A DNA stretch of 64,000 bases from Haloarcula pelagica (GCF_030127105.1 NZ_CP126164.1:124001-188000), one strand, 5' to 3'; counted from the stretch's first letter, positions 24,623 to 35,020 are shown. Notes: generated by a model not told the origin, from the sequence alone. Numbers and translations: made by a program.

Positions 24623-24895
24623 TTAAGTCTCGGTCGAGCCAGCGGATTCGACGGTCGGCTCTCGGACCTCGATATCGGTGGCCGACCGGACCCGGACCTC
24701 ATACCCTGCATACGAGAACAGAATCGTCGGGGGGGTCCGCTCCGCCGAATCAGCGCTCGCGTGTGTGTACATCGCATCCATTGCCTCAGCTTCAATCGCG
24801 TTTTGAAGCGGTGGCAGTGCCTGCGGATCAGCTCCCCTGGCTCGTGCGACCGCCTCGACGACGCGAACACTGACAGAAGTCTCTGGTTGACTCAT
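24623..24895 (-). CDS. HalOD1 output-domain protein, copy 2
   Basis: A 90-residue single HalOD1 domain: VSVRVVEAVARARGADP, LPPLQNAIEAEAMDAMY and the C-terminal strand YEVRVRSATDIEV. It is transcribed from a promoter near 24920-24960 in which a variant of the 16-bp motif (24941-24958, minus) lies just upstream of ATTTATATTT. It ends 3 bp from the convergent HTH-10 copy 4. Confidence 0.8.
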   Translation of the reverse strand: MSQPETSVSVRVVEAVARARGADPQALPPLQNAIEAEAMDAMYTHASADSAERTPPTILFSYAGYEVRVRSATDIEVREPTVESAGSTET

Positions 24896-24983
24896 TATTT
24901 TGAACTACTACCATTGGTTTAGCCCCCAACAAATATAAATGGCAGTGATATAGATGGTCGCCCGGTCGTTATATACGAGATAC

Positions 24984-26354
<1,371 letters not shown>

Positions 26355-27047
26355 TCAAGTATCCTCAGCAGTTGGTTTCGTGTCGTCAGTCGTCTCCTCC
26401 TGGCCGTGGGTGAGCGTCGCTCTGAGGAGGGCTGCGGTGCCTCGTGAGATTCGCTGTTTCGTCGCTGTGTCCGAGAGCCCCAGTTCAGCAGCGAGGTCGG
26501 TGAGGTTGATGTTCCGGGGCACGTCGTAATACCCCGCTTCGAGTGCGGTCATGAGCGCCTCTCGCTGTGCCTCGGTGATGTCGAACCCGAGCCCGAAAGT
26601 CTCGGGGATTCCAGGGTTGTGGATGGACTGAATATCGATCCGTATATCGCGGTCGACACACGCACGATAGAACGAAGAGAGGTCGTCGTGGTTGCGAAAA
26701 CGAAACGAGAACGTCCAGGTGTTGGCTTCCCCGACTCCTTCGATGATCGACCCATCTGCCGTTGCCAGTGCATCGAGGACCCCATCGATGTCCTCAGCCC
26801 ACTCGGCACGAACGAGCGTCTCACCGTCGGTCGAATCGAGAATTTCGAAGGAATCGATATCGTCGTCTACTTGGAGCGCGGCTTCGATAGCGTCGATACT
26901 GTCGTCCGATGCCCAGAAGTACGGGATGAACGTCGACCCGACGGGGATGACCCGTTCGAGGCGAACGCGAATGCCCGGATTCTCGCTGAGTGCCGAGTCG
27001 AGGACGAACGCATCCGCCGGGAGTTCAACGGTTGCGAGGACACTCAT
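26355..27047 (-). CDS. HTH-10 regulator, copy 5
   Basis: A 230-residue protein, start ATG at 27047. The N-terminal half has VELPADAFVLDSALSENPGI and PYFWASDDSID; HTH-10 is at ~165-215 (GYYDVPRNINLTDLAAELGL, SDTATKQRISRGTAALL) and the tail is acidic. Its stop lies immediately after the tnpB element, so the insertion just spared the gene. No RNA element of the 97-nt type is seen upstream. Confidence 0.85.
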   Translation of the reverse strand: MSVLATVELPADAFVLDSALSENPGIRVRLERVIPVGSTFIPYFWASDDSIDAIEAALQVDDDIDSFEILDSTDGETLVRAEWAEDIDGVLDALATADGSIIEGVGEANTWTFSFRFRNHDDLSSFYRACVDRDIRIDIQSIHNPGIPETFGLGFDITEAQREALMTALEAGYYDVPRNINLTDLAAELGLSDTATKQRISRGTAALLRATLTHGQEETTDDTKPTAEDT

Positions 27048-27122
27048 AGCTGTTCCCCCGCTCGGACTCGGTTGTAATTGTGTACCTGCCTCGCTGTTGT
27101 ATCGCTAATTGATATCTCGTGT

Positions 27123-27137
27123 GGCTCTGTCGAAATC
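27123..27137 (+). repeat. IS-end-like repeat GGCTCTGTCGAAATC, internal copy
   Basis: One mismatch to the repeats at 19787-19802 and 29654-29669. It lies in the 210-bp gap between HTH-10 copy 5 and the DUF7344-type gene, with no transposase nearby. Confidence 0.4.
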
Positions 27138-27257
27138 ATATTTTTGACACCTTTCTTGCCAGAATAGCCGTTAGGCAGGTTGGGGAAGGGTAATTAGAGA
27201 AATCACCAGTTTCAATGGATAATTTTGCGAGCGTACTGCATACATAGCGCGTATTTC

Positions 27258-27560
27258 TCACGGGTGGTTTGAGTGTTCCCCATGGTCATCCACCCATTCA
27301 AGAAGTGGCTGAATCTCACCGAACTGCGGTCCTTTGAAGACTTCGTTGGCGGGCCTGTCCCACTCGATGTAGCCGTAGTCTTCGAGTTTGGGCAGATGCG
27401 TGTGGTACATCATTATGTGCGCGTGTTTCTCGACGTCTGTCAGTGCTGACGCTCCCGTGGATGAGTTAACCTTCACATCCTGCGAATTCGATTCGAGAAA
27501 ATCGAGCAGGAATGTACGCCGCTGTTTGTGTGCGAGCGCGTTGAAGGCGTTGTCGTTCAT
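27258..27560 (-). CDS. ArsR-like winged helix (DUF7344-type), copy 2
   Basis: A 100-residue wHTH: FNALAHKQRRTFLLDFLESNS, the recognition part MMYHTHLPKLEDYGYIEWD, then KGPQFGEIQPLLEW. The ATG overlaps the TGA of the 56-residue fragment encoded at 27557-27727 (ATGA), so translation is coupled. It is slightly shorter than other family members. Confidence 0.75.
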   Translation of the reverse strand: MNDNAFNALAHKQRRTFLLDFLESNSQDVKVNSSTGASALTDVEKHAHIMMYHTHLPKLEDYGYIEWDRPANEVFKGPQFGEIQPLLEWVDDHGEHSNHP

Positions 27561-27727
27561 GTGTGGTCTCCCACTTGGGGGTTGTCTTGTGCAATGGCCA
27601 TGAGGATGCGACGCCGATACGGGTGTGTGAGGGCGTCAAACATCCGGTCCAGTCGTGAGTGGCTCCTGCCGTCCGTTCTTAACGGGGATTGGCCGGACTC
27701 ATTCACCGGTGGTGTTTTTTCAGTCAT
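27557..27727 (-). pseudogene. 56-residue N-terminal fragment of a DUF7344-type protein, coupled to the next gene
   Basis: The frame from the ATG at 27727 reads a polar leader, then LDRMFDALTHPYRRRILMAI and AQDNPQ, the first two helices of the DUF7344-type fold, and stops in a TGA that overlaps the ATG of 27258-27560. It repeats helices that the next protein also has, so it is not simply a split gene. It may be a remnant of a tandem duplication or a short regulator that dimerises with its neighbour. Confidence 0.55.
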
Positions 27728-27823
27728 GTGATGTTAGCACTGTTGCGGAATGCGTCGCTTTGTAAGTCTCACTGAACCAGAAGAGGTCGGCCACTCTTAG
27801 CTTTGATTTTGGGTATACAACCC

Positions 27824-28492
27824 TTATTTATGCCGCGGGCCTTCACCCTCCAGGGCGGTGAGTGTCTGACCGAGAATCTGGCGGATACCACGCCGGAGGC
27901 GAGAAGCGATCGCCTGTTGTGAGATTCCGAGTTCTTCTCCCAGTTCGGCCATCGTCACGTCGCGCGGTGAGTTGAAATATCCACGTTCGTAGGCCAGCAC
28001 CAGCGCCTCCAGCTGGGGGTCGGTGAGTGCGGCCTCGGTGGTAGTCTCGACCGGCGTCAGCGCGTGCAGGGCTGTCAGCGTCACCTGGATGTCGCGTTCC
28101 CGGCACCGCTGCTGAAACGTGGCGATATCGCTTCGCTGGTCTCCGCGGACCTCGAAGGTCCACTGGTCGTTCGTCCCGATCGCCGTGATGAGCGGTATCT
28201 CCGTCTCGCCGAGCGTGCTGAGTATCCCCTCGTACTTCGGGTTCCACTCAACGCGCAGGAGGTATTCGTCTTCGACGGAGTCTATCAATCGAATAGCCTT
28301 CACGCCGGGATGTGTCGAGAAGGCTGCCTCGACGTCCTCGACATCGACACCTCGGACCCAGAAGTACGGAATGATCACGCCCTTGCGCGGGACGATGCGC
28401 TCCAGTTCGACCGTCACGCCCGGCACAGACGCGAAGATCGACCCCAAGGGGAACTCGTCGGGCGGGACCGTAAACGTCGCCTCGGTAGCCAT
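27824..28492 (-). CDS. HTH-10 regulator, copy 6
   Basis: A 222-residue protein from the ATG at 28492 (TTG/other upstream starts rejected). The N-terminal half has FTVPPDEFPLGSIFASVPGV and PYFWVRGVDVEDV; HTH-10 is at ~160-212 (GYFNSPRDVTMAELGEELGI, SQQAIASRLRRGIRQIL). The long upstream region contains RNA element copy B (28680-28776), whose 5' end lies ~25 bp after a minus-strand TATA-like box at 28797-28804. Confidence 0.85.
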   Translation of the reverse strand: MATEATFTVPPDEFPLGSIFASVPGVTVELERIVPRKGVIIPYFWVRGVDVEDVEAAFSTHPGVKAIRLIDSVEDEYLLRVEWNPKYEGILSTLGETEIPLITAIGTNDQWTFEVRGDQRSDIATFQQRCRERDIQVTLTALHALTPVETTTEAALTDPQLEALVLAYERGYFNSPRDVTMAELGEELGISQQAIASRLRRGIRQILGQTLTALEGEGPRHK

Positions 28493-28679
28493 ATCCAAAC
28501 CATCGGCCCGCGTCGAAAAAGACCTGTGCACCGATGCGAGTCTCTCTGAGAGGATTATCCAGCAATATTGCGTACTCCTGGCTCGTCGTGACCACCGATT
28601 CGCGCTGTGTTATCGACACGGTTCCCGAGAACATCAACGCAATCTGGTAGAAGCTACAGCGATTCTTTCACAGGCATTT

Positions 28680-28776
28680 GTGTCCCGCGCGGCGGCCACG
28701 CGAAGAGAAACGAGGAACGGTTGGACCGACCAACCGTTTTCAAGCAGTCCCTTCATGATCGGGACTGAACACAGGG
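28680..28776 (-). ncRNA. three-hairpin structured element, copy B (97 nt)
   Basis: On the minus strand: stem 1 GTCCC...GGGAC (28765-28747), linker GCTTGAA, stem 2 with nine pairs (AACGGTTGG-N5-CCAACCGTT, 28738-28716), TTTCTCTT, stem 3 CGCGTGG-CCG-CCGCGCG (28702-28686; one U-G wobble). Stem bases differ from copy A but pairing is kept. The spacing to its TATA-like box puts the predicted transcription start at or near the element's first base. It is upstream of HTH-10 copy 6. Confidence 0.65.
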
Positions 28777-28901
28777 ATGGACCTGCTATTCCAACTTTAA
28801 TAATTGTCGATACAGACGCATACATCTGCCGGTCGGTGTGGTGTCATTCGCAAGCAATCGTGGATACCTCGTCGACACCGCCAATATGGGGTATTGAAAA
28901 G

Positions 28902-28917
28902 ACCATCGACATCACTG
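28902..28917 (+). promoter_or_regulatory. 16-bp promoter motif ACCATCGACATCACTG, site 2
   Basis: Exact match to 22844-22859. It lies ~125 bp to the right of RNA element B, as site 1 lies to the right of element A, so the two divergent intergenic regions descend from one ancestor. The rest of 28493-29146 shows no gene; a lone MITE-type end lies near 28943-28957. Confidence 0.5.
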
Positions 28918-29146
28918 CCGTAAGGTAATCCGAAGTGGCAGTATAGTAACCATTGAGCAAGATGCTGAGCGATATCATCATCAACAGACCAGATGCAGAC
29001 AAGTTTTTTCACGCTGGTAGCGCCGGAGCGTCGGCGACACGTACCAGGATACTCAGACGGCAGCGCAGCAATCTTCCGCACCCAACTAGACGCCGAGGCT
29101 TCGGTGGCCCAATCGCCAGCAGGTACCGTCACGGAGCTGGCAGATC

Positions 29147-29535
29147 ATGACCGGTGGTGACCAAGTAGATGACTCTGGCCTAGATTCGATGCTCAATGTG
29201 CTGTCGAACCGGTACCGTCGACGGCTACTCGTCGCGTTGCTGGAGCACAACCCCCAGGAGGACGACGACCCACAGGCTCCAGACGACGTTACCTACCAGG
29301 ACGAGAATCTGGAAGAGTTGATGGTACAGATGCGTCACTCGCACCTGCCCAAACTGGCTGACGAGGGATTTATCGAGTGGAGTCGGGAGACGAACGCCAT
29401 CAGGTCAGGGGCCCCAAGTTCGAAGAGATTCGACCACTACTGGAGTTGATGACGAACCACGCCGACGAACTTCCTGACGACTGGGTCAGACCCACCGGAC
29501 GGTCACTGAGAACGCCGAAACGCGGAGCGATGTGA
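29147..29535 (+). pseudogene. frameshifted DUF7344-type winged helix
   Basis: The first ~86 residues are normal (LNVLSNRYRRRLLVALLEHNP, MRHSHLPKLADEGFIEWS). The frame then changes in AGGTCAGGGGCCCC at about 29405-29412. The expected tail GPKFEEIRPLLELMTNHADE...LPDDWV continues in the next frame to a TGA at 29535. Two extra bases or one lost base explain it. It is either a broken gene or a sequence error; the short frame stops at 29449. Confidence 0.75.
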
Positions 29536-29653
29536 GTGCACCGGTTGTGGCTCCATCGACCGCCGGTTCCTGCTTCCCGACCAAAGAACGCCGGTTTCGC
29601 CGTCCGTGCTGCATCCACCTTCTGTATCTAATGACATCACTGTTAGTTTCAAA

Positions 29654-29669
29654 GGATTTCAACAGAGCC
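29654..29669 (-). repeat. IS-end-like 16-bp repeat, right inverted copy
   Basis: GGATTTCAACAGAGCC is the exact reverse complement of 19787-19802. The pair encloses the 9.9-kb regulator island. No transposase is attached. Confidence 0.5.
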
Positions 29670-29796
29670 GCTGAGTCGGTAGGTGGTCCCACCCTCCGCG
29701 AACTATTTTGGTTTATTTTCCGCGGGTGGACTGGCGGGAACGTGACGGCTATCCAGTGACGCCGTTGACGGAGTCTTTTCCGCCGACGAGGATACC

Positions 29797-30210
29797 ATGG
29801 CTACAGAGAATCCTAAGAAAAGCAGCTGCACAGAGCGATCGTTCGCAATCCATTATCAGAGTGTATTCGTAGAAGAGACGGCCAGCTCTGACGGTATCGA
29901 CGAGACTGAACTGCTCGAAATCGATGACACACCCTTCGAAACCACACTGTCTGACCACGGGCTGGATATCGACACTCAGGTCAGGACCTCACGAATCGAC
30001 AGTGGAGGGAGCCAAGAATTCGTCGATGACAGACCGTTGTCTGCTATCCGGGCGAGTAACGGAGGGAACAGCACGGAGGAAAGACAAGAAGCACTCTTCG
30101 TCAACACCGAGGCGGACCAACGTACGTTGGGTGGCGGTCAAGCCAGCGCCAGGTGCCTGTTCGAAACCGAATCTCGACAGGTATCCAGACCCAATGCCGG
30201 TGAGAAATAG
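29797..30210 (+). CDS. hypothetical acidic protein (137 aa)
   Basis: A 137-residue polar, acidic ORF from the ATG at 29797 (MATENPKKSSCTERSFAIHY). It has no membrane segment and no recognisable domain; the C-terminal third is low complexity. A TATA-like GGTTTATTTTC lies near 29709. Codon and residue composition fit a haloarchaeal gene, but support is weak. Confidence 0.4.
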   Translation: MATENPKKSSCTERSFAIHYQSVFVEETASSDGIDETELLEIDDTPFETTLSDHGLDIDTQVRTSRIDSGGSQEFVDDRPLSAIRASNGGNSTEERQEALFVNTEADQRTLGGGQASARCLFETESRQVSRPNAGEK

Positions 30211-30274
30211 CTCGTAGTTCCTGGAGATTTGTCGGCAGCGGGTCCTTGAGCGGCCAGCTGGTCGCTTCTCATCG

Positions 30275-31356
30275 ATGGCAAGTTCATTAGATTCCCGAGA
30301 TGATTCTCTGAGTTCGCATAGCCCAACTCAGGAATGTACAGGGCGGCAGGCTGCACCGGACATCGGCGATGAGATCTCCCGAGCCCGCAGCGCGGAGTAC
30401 GTGGCGTTCCTGTCTCGACACCCGTTCGCGACGGACGCATTTGAAGCAGGCTTCGTGACTGGGGTCCGTGAAGACTGTAGCCTGCAAACAGGGGCCCTTC
30501 GAAACGTCGACATCCCGATACTGATGTTAGATAACGACTTCAAAAATCCTAATCTAGAACGGTACGTCTCGCGATTTCGGGAGATCGAGCCTGAAATTGG
30601 GGTGGTCGGGGACGCTCGTTCAGCGGAGGAAGCATACATCACTGTTGACGCGGTCCGTAAGCTGAAAACAGAGTATCCAGACTCAACGCTCATCATAGTC
30701 CCAAAATGCCACGAAGCAATCGATATCATCGGTTCCGCCGACGTACCGGGCACGGAGATTGTACTGGGCTACTCGATGGGATATTCAGATATCCTGGCCT
30801 CTGACTTCTCGGACTACTCGGACTGGCGTGGACGGCGTGTACACCTGCTGGAGCAAGCCCGACCAAACAGTGGGAGGTGATTCAGCTACTGACATCGCCA
30901 ACGCTGTTCGGCGATCCACCTGCAGACATCGTCGGGTTAGATTGGAACGGTGCGCACAAAGTCGCCTACATGGGTGAGTCTTGGAGTCGAGAAGGCTGGC
31001 AACGAAGCGACCATCTCTCCATCAGGGAAACCGTGAAGAAGAGCCTTCGTGAGATGCGCATGTTCTGGAAAGAACGCGGTGTCTGGCCTCGTGAGGGGAC
31101 GACCCCAGTTGACCGTTTAGGTCAAGCCGTCCAGGTGCCAGACGATGAGGTGTTTGCAAACGGAATGCACATCTCTGAAGTGGGTGACTACGAGGGCCCA
31201 GATGATTGGGAGGACCGACTTGACCCCGAAGACGATGAGACGCTACCACTCGAACATGCAATCGTCAACCAGTATACTGATGGCAGTATACGGGCATTTC
31301 GCTCGGAAACCGAGCGGGCATTCATCGAATACCACGAGGGCTTGATTACGTCATAG
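30275..31356 (+). pseudogene. DUF6610-like protein, split by one frameshift
   Basis: Two overlapping frames (30275-30880 and 30877-31356) together make one ~360-residue protein. The first ends VHLLEQARPNSGR, while the next frame reads GASPTKQWEVIQLLTSPTLFG across the same DNA. Adding one G after CTGCTG at ~30850 would join HLL to GASPTKQW. The second half (DIVGLDWNGAHKVAYMGESW, KSLREMRMFWKERGVWP) resembles the haloarchaeal DUF6610 family of unknown function. Genuine decay or a sequencing error are both possible. Confidence 0.65.
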
Positions 31357-31503
31357 ACAGTCCGTAGATAGCAAAATACGGAATCACCACAGACTGTGGG
31401 CGAGTCTGTTAATCATCAACTTTGCAAGGTGATTGGTAGCGTAGAATAAGAACTCCTCTCTGTCGAATTTGTCTCTCCCAAGAGAGGTGTGGGCTTCGAT
31501 TCA

Positions 31504-31860
31504 ATGGACACCATCATAGCGTCGCAAACCGTTGCTCGACCACCCGTTTTCTCAGAAAAAAGCATCGCGCACATTCGCCGTGTAAAGCACCTGAGTGCTA
31601 TCGTCAGAGAAGACCTCGGCCCTGATGTTGAACGCGACGGTCTGGAGCAAAAGGTCGCCGGCTCACTGTATCACCACCACCCGGAGATTCGGCTCGAAGA
31701 TGCACTGGAACTGAAGTGCCATCTGAAAGAGCCGTCCACGGAGGGTTCGACGGACTCTGCTATCAAGGGGATCGTCGACGAAGCTTGTACACTACTAGAG
31801 AGCTGGGATCGTCTCGGTCAGACCCAGTCTGAGGACTCGAATGCAGCCTTTGACTACTAA
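31504..31860 (+). CDS. hypothetical protein (118 aa), first of a coupled pair
   Basis: A 118-residue helical protein from the ATG at 31504 (MDTIIASQTVARPPVF). It has an IRRVKHLSAIVREDLG region and an acidic C-terminus. Its stop overlaps the start of the next gene (TAATGG), so the two are co-translated. No family recognised. Confidence 0.55.
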   Translation: MDTIIASQTVARPPVFSEKSIAHIRRVKHLSAIVREDLGPDVERDGLEQKVAGSLYHHHPEIRLEDALELKCHLKEPSTEGSTDSAIKGIVDEACTLLESWDRLGQTQSEDSNAAFDY

Positions 31861-32204
31861 TGGCCACCGACCAAGCGGTGCTTGAAACACTTCCTCCAGA
31901 GAAACTTCTCGCCGCTACAAGATTACGTATCATCAGGGCAGCGATTCGAATGTTTACCGACCCAGAGAGTCTAGACTCCTATATTTCTCACGAGAGAAAT
32001 AGTTGGGGACGGGAGGGTATACTCAGACTGCTTCGTGACCGGAAAAACGAACTCAGTGCGCCATCCGACGGAATCCCCCAAGATGGAAAAATGAAACAGT
32101 ATCCAACAAAGGCCGCCCACACGGAACCATTAAAGATTATCCACACGGAATACGAACCTCGTTTGATACGGCGAGAGTTTGCACCCGACTGGAATGACCT
32201 ATAA
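31860..32204 (+). CDS. hypothetical protein (114 aa), second of a coupled pair
   Basis: A 114-residue protein with basic patches (LLAATRLRIIRAAIRMF, REGILRLLRDRKNEL). It starts on the stop codon of the previous gene. The basic N-terminal helix could bind nucleic acid, but no known fold is recognised. It converges with the minus-strand gene ending at 32222. Confidence 0.5.
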   Translation: MATDQAVLETLPPEKLLAATRLRIIRAAIRMFTDPESLDSYISHERNSWGREGILRLLRDRKNELSAPSDGIPQDGKMKQYPTKAAHTEPLKIIHTEYEPRLIRREFAPDWNDL

Positions 32205-32221
32205 ATAGTCCTGAGAAGAGT

Positions 32222-32569
32222 TCAATCTCTTTCGCAGAAAACTTGCTTGACCGGGTGGCGAAGCGCTGCTAATCGGCTGAGATCGCCTTTTCGATACGGG
32301 ACTGACCAGGTGCGAGTGTTCCCTTTCAGGTCTTTGCGGCCGATAATGATTCGTACCGGACCTCTCGGAGTCTTCGCGAGAGATAACCAACTCTCGCATA
32401 GTGATGTTCCACGGAAACTTATTGATGGTCCTGATACCCACAGGTTGCTATTCTCGTTCGAATACCCACGTTTGAACCAGGCTTGAGCACCGTCCATGAA
32501 CTGTTCAAACCGCTCTGGGAACTCTTCGCCGATGTGGCAGATGAGATATGATGAATCACTCCTGTCCAA
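32222..32569 (-). CDS. hypothetical protein (115 aa) coupled to the CoiA-like gene
   Basis: The frame overlaps the end of the preceding gene by 14 bp and uses a TTG at 32569 as its likely start. The sequence has an acidic N-terminus (YLICHIGEEFPERFEQFMDG) and a basic C-terminal half. No family is recognised. Overlap suggests a small partner of the CoiA-like nuclease. Confidence 0.45.
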   Translation of the reverse strand: MDRSDSSYLICHIGEEFPERFEQFMDGAQAWFKRGYSNENSNLWVSGPSISFRGTSLCESWLSLAKTPRGPVRIIIGRKDLKGNTRTWSVPYRKGDLSRLAALRHPVKQVFCERD

Positions 32570-33365
32570 ATCTTTCTTCCAGAACTCTAAAGATGTGATC
32601 AGACGGAGCTTGAATTACGTTTACCCAAGCACGCTCTGGGCTCTCTCCATGGAGAGATATAGAGGAAATTTTCTGCCATCCCTCCGGTGACATGCCCGAG
32701 TCATAGTGCCCCCGAAGCGGGGGGACCACTTCGAGAGCGTGAGCACGAAGATATTCGTCTGGGAACGGGATAGAAATCTCAACCGCATCGGGGGAGTCTG
32801 GTTTCAGCAGCTGATGGACAACTTCAGAGTAGCCGTCGACATCTTCAGTAATTGGGATAGCGTGAGGCCATGGAGTCCAAAGTTGGTCTTCGCTAAAGGT
32901 CATATCATGGCCGTCGAAATCTTTCTGATAGGCCCAGTAGACTGTGTAGCCCGCCCAGAGCACCTCACTCGATATAGCATCTACTTGTTTATCATCATTC
33001 GTTGGCCGGAACTCGACGGCAATGCCATTCCCGTACGGAAACTCGGGACTTTCGAAGGTTGCAAGGACATCAGCAGTATGCTCTATCCTTGGGATCGGTT
33101 TTTCGTGGGCAACAGACGCCGACGGAAAATTCTCCCTGAGCTTCATTGCCGCCACGGTCTTCATTTTTGCTTGAGCAGAAGATTCTCCCGGACACTTCGA
33201 CCCCACAGGATGAAAGAAATGCTGTGCAACAAAGTTACCACGATTATAATGGGAGCTTCGAACGCGCAGATTGCACTCACACAGTGGGCACAGGACCGGA
33301 TCATTTACCCCGACGTCGAGCGGAAGGACACGATCTCCGTCGAGATTCATTGCTAGATAGGGCAT
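32556..33365 (-). CDS. CoiA-like predicted nuclease
   Basis: A 269-residue protein from the ATG at 33365 (ATG at 33350 is possible). N-terminal zinc-binding part: LCPLCECNLRVR, then FVAQHFFHP, as in CoiA, where CPxC precedes a His-rich hFaH. The nuclease core has ADVLATF (Asp) and GIAVEFRPTNDD (Glu), the D-ExK-like strand pair of restriction-endonuclease folds; Arg replaces the usual Gln after EF. CoiA proteins act in DNA uptake or recombination; in archaea the role is unknown. Confidence 0.6.
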   Translation of the reverse strand: MPYLAMNLDGDRVLPLDVGVNDPVLCPLCECNLRVRSSHYNRGNFVAQHFFHPVGSKCPGESSAQAKMKTVAAMKLRENFPSASVAHEKPIPRIEHTADVLATFESPEFPYGNGIAVEFRPTNDDKQVDAISSEVLWAGYTVYWAYQKDFDGHDMTFSEDQLWTPWPHAIPITEDVDGYSEVVHQLLKPDSPDAVEISIPFPDEYLRAHALEVVPPLRGHYDSGMSPEGWQKISSISLHGESPERAWVNVIQAPSDHIFRVLEERFGQE

Positions 33366-33760
33366 TTCAATCGGTGACGAAGGTCTCTCTTCGCAAACTA
33401 GTACGTGATACGACGATAAATACAGAATAGACTCTTCAGGTCCAGAACCTCATGATATCCACACATACGCACTATCAGGAATCCTCGCCAGATTGGCTAT
33501 AGCTCAACTCGGATGAGAAGGCGACTTCACACTCACGTCCACCCGCACCGATAGTCAAACACCCTCCAATGGTGCAGCTATCGTCGAAGCACCCTCCTAA
33601 AGGCTCGAAAATGATTTGCTCATTTTCTGCGGGTCAGACTTGATGAGTATGCTTGTCGCTATAGTATATCGATGGCTGAGGTATATATCAGTACCTGCCA
33701 ACCTCTCGTTACTGATATTCACCAGAAGCGGTGTGGGTAGCAAGCGAAATATGTTCAAAG
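33366..33760. other. gene-free interval with a hairpin at 33607-33627
   Basis: No convincing gene. GAAAATGA (33607-33614) and TCATTTTC (33620-33627) form a perfect 8-bp stem with a 5-bp loop. A TATA-like TATTTATCG (minus sense, ~33415-33423) could serve the CoiA-like gene. The right part is AT-rich up to the parA operon stop. Confidence 0.35.
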
Positions 33761-34195
33761 CTATCGATCGCGCTGATTCAAAACAATCTCCTCCAGATCG
33801 TCATGATCTAGACCGGCCTTGATGAGACCTTCAAAGAAGTGTTTGTGCTTCTCGATTTCTTCTTTACCGTCAATCATCAGCTGGCCATTGATTTTCCGGT
33901 ATCGGTCGTCGACTTTCTCCACCAGATCCTCTGAGATGTAAATCGCAGTATGCGGCCTCGACCGTCTGGTATCAGTATCCGATGAGTCAGAATCACCGGT
34001 GTCCTGGCTGTCCGATTCACTGTTTTTCGCCGAGGTCTCGGCTGTCTCCTCTGCTTTTACCCCTTCTGTATTATCCAGGTTATCCGTAGTATCCGAAGAC
34101 GCTGTCTCGTTGCCCGTCGGTGAGTCCGCATCCTCGTCACTGCTCTGAGGTTTATGCTCCTCAAACCGGTCCATCAGTGGGTTATCGTCGCTCAT
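33761..34195 (-). CDS. small acidic partition partner of ParA
   Basis: A 144-residue protein from the ATG at 34195, overlapping the parA stop by 4 bp (ATGA). The first ~85 residues are an acidic Ser/Thr/Asp/Glu tail. The C-terminal ~55 residues (AIYISEDLVEKVDDRYRKIN, then EIEKHKHFFEGLIKAGLD) look like a small DNA-binding fold, perhaps ribbon-helix-helix. The position matches the centromere-binding partner of plasmid partition operons. Confidence 0.65.
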   Translation of the reverse strand: MSDDNPLMDRFEEHKPQSSDEDADSPTGNETASSDTTDNLDNTEGVKAEETAETSAKNSESDSQDTGDSDSSDTDTRRSRPHTAIYISEDLVEKVDDRYRKINGQLMIDGKEEIEKHKHFFEGLIKAGLDHDDLEEIVLNQRDR

Positions 34196-35001
34196 TGGTA
34201 CTGCTCCAGGTGATCTGCGATACGGTCGTACGCTGCGATCACATCCTGCTGAGGACCGTCGTCCCATGGGTATCCAGCATCTTCAGGGTCGTATTCGAAT
34301 ATCGATGTCCGATATTCTATCGCGTGTTCCACGACGTCGCGTTCAGGAACATCGAAAACATGGTCTTCACCAAAGGTCTCGAAGAACCACTCCTCGACTT
34401 CACGAGCTACATTACCTTGAGACGGAACTTCATTGAGTACGGCTCCAAGCGTCGTGATACTGTACTGGTCGAATTTCGCCTCGATTGTATCTATCTCCTC
34501 GAACAGTATCTCGAGACTGTCTCGCGCAATCGTATTGGGATGACTCGGGAACAGGACGTTTTCAGCTGCTATTAGTGCCCCATCAGAGAGTGGGCCGAGG
34601 TTCGGCGGACTGTCAATGACGATGAAATCGTAATCTGTGTCCAGCCTATCTACGGCCTTTCGCAAAGATTCGTGACCACCAGCTTCGGAGTACAGGTATT
34701 TTTCGAGGTTGAAGTTCTTGAGGTGGCTTGGGACGATATCGAACTCTGCAGAGTCGATAATTAACCGGTCTAAATCATCATACGTGAGATCGCCCATATC
34801 GCTGAGAACGTCAAACAACGCAAACTCACCAGACCGGTACTCCTCTCGAAGCCCCATTTTGAGTGTTGCACCCCCTTGTGGGTCAGCGTCGACGACGAGA
34901 ACATCGTGGCCTCTGGCATTCAGCGCCCCTGCGGTATTGATACTGGTAGTCGACTTTCCAACGCCGCCCTTCTGCATTGATATTGTAACTCTAAACGTCA
35001 T
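34192..35001 (-). CDS. parA: ParA-family partition ATPase
   Basis: A 269-residue ParA/Soj-type ATPase from the ATG at 35001. The deviant Walker A is QKGGVGKSTTS (residues ~9-19); VLVVDADPQGGAT is the second motif and FIVIDSPPNL the Walker B. It has no N-terminal HTH, so it belongs to the short plasmid type. It sits in a two-gene operon with the acidic partner. The 9-bp repeat array begins 20 bp upstream of the start and is the likely centromere and autoregulatory site. Confidence 0.93.
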   Translation of the reverse strand: MTFRVTISMQKGGVGKSTTSINTAGALNARGHDVLVVDADPQGGATLKMGLREEYRSGEFALFDVLSDMGDLTYDDLDRLIIDSAEFDIVPSHLKNFNLEKYLYSEAGGHESLRKAVDRLDTDYDFIVIDSPPNLGPLSDGALIAAENVLFPSHPNTIARDSLEILFEEIDTIEAKFDQYSITTLGAVLNEVPSQGNVAREVEEWFFETFGEDHVFDVPERDVVEHAIEYRTSIFEYDPEDAGYPWDDGPQQDVIAAYDRIADHLEQYQ

Positions 35002-35020
35002 GGATTGTTTGTATTAGTCA

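Noticed and set aside
28119-28928. 269-residue plus-strand ORF
   Set aside because: Antisense to HTH-10 copy 6 and running through RNA element B; Ser/Arg-rich shadow.
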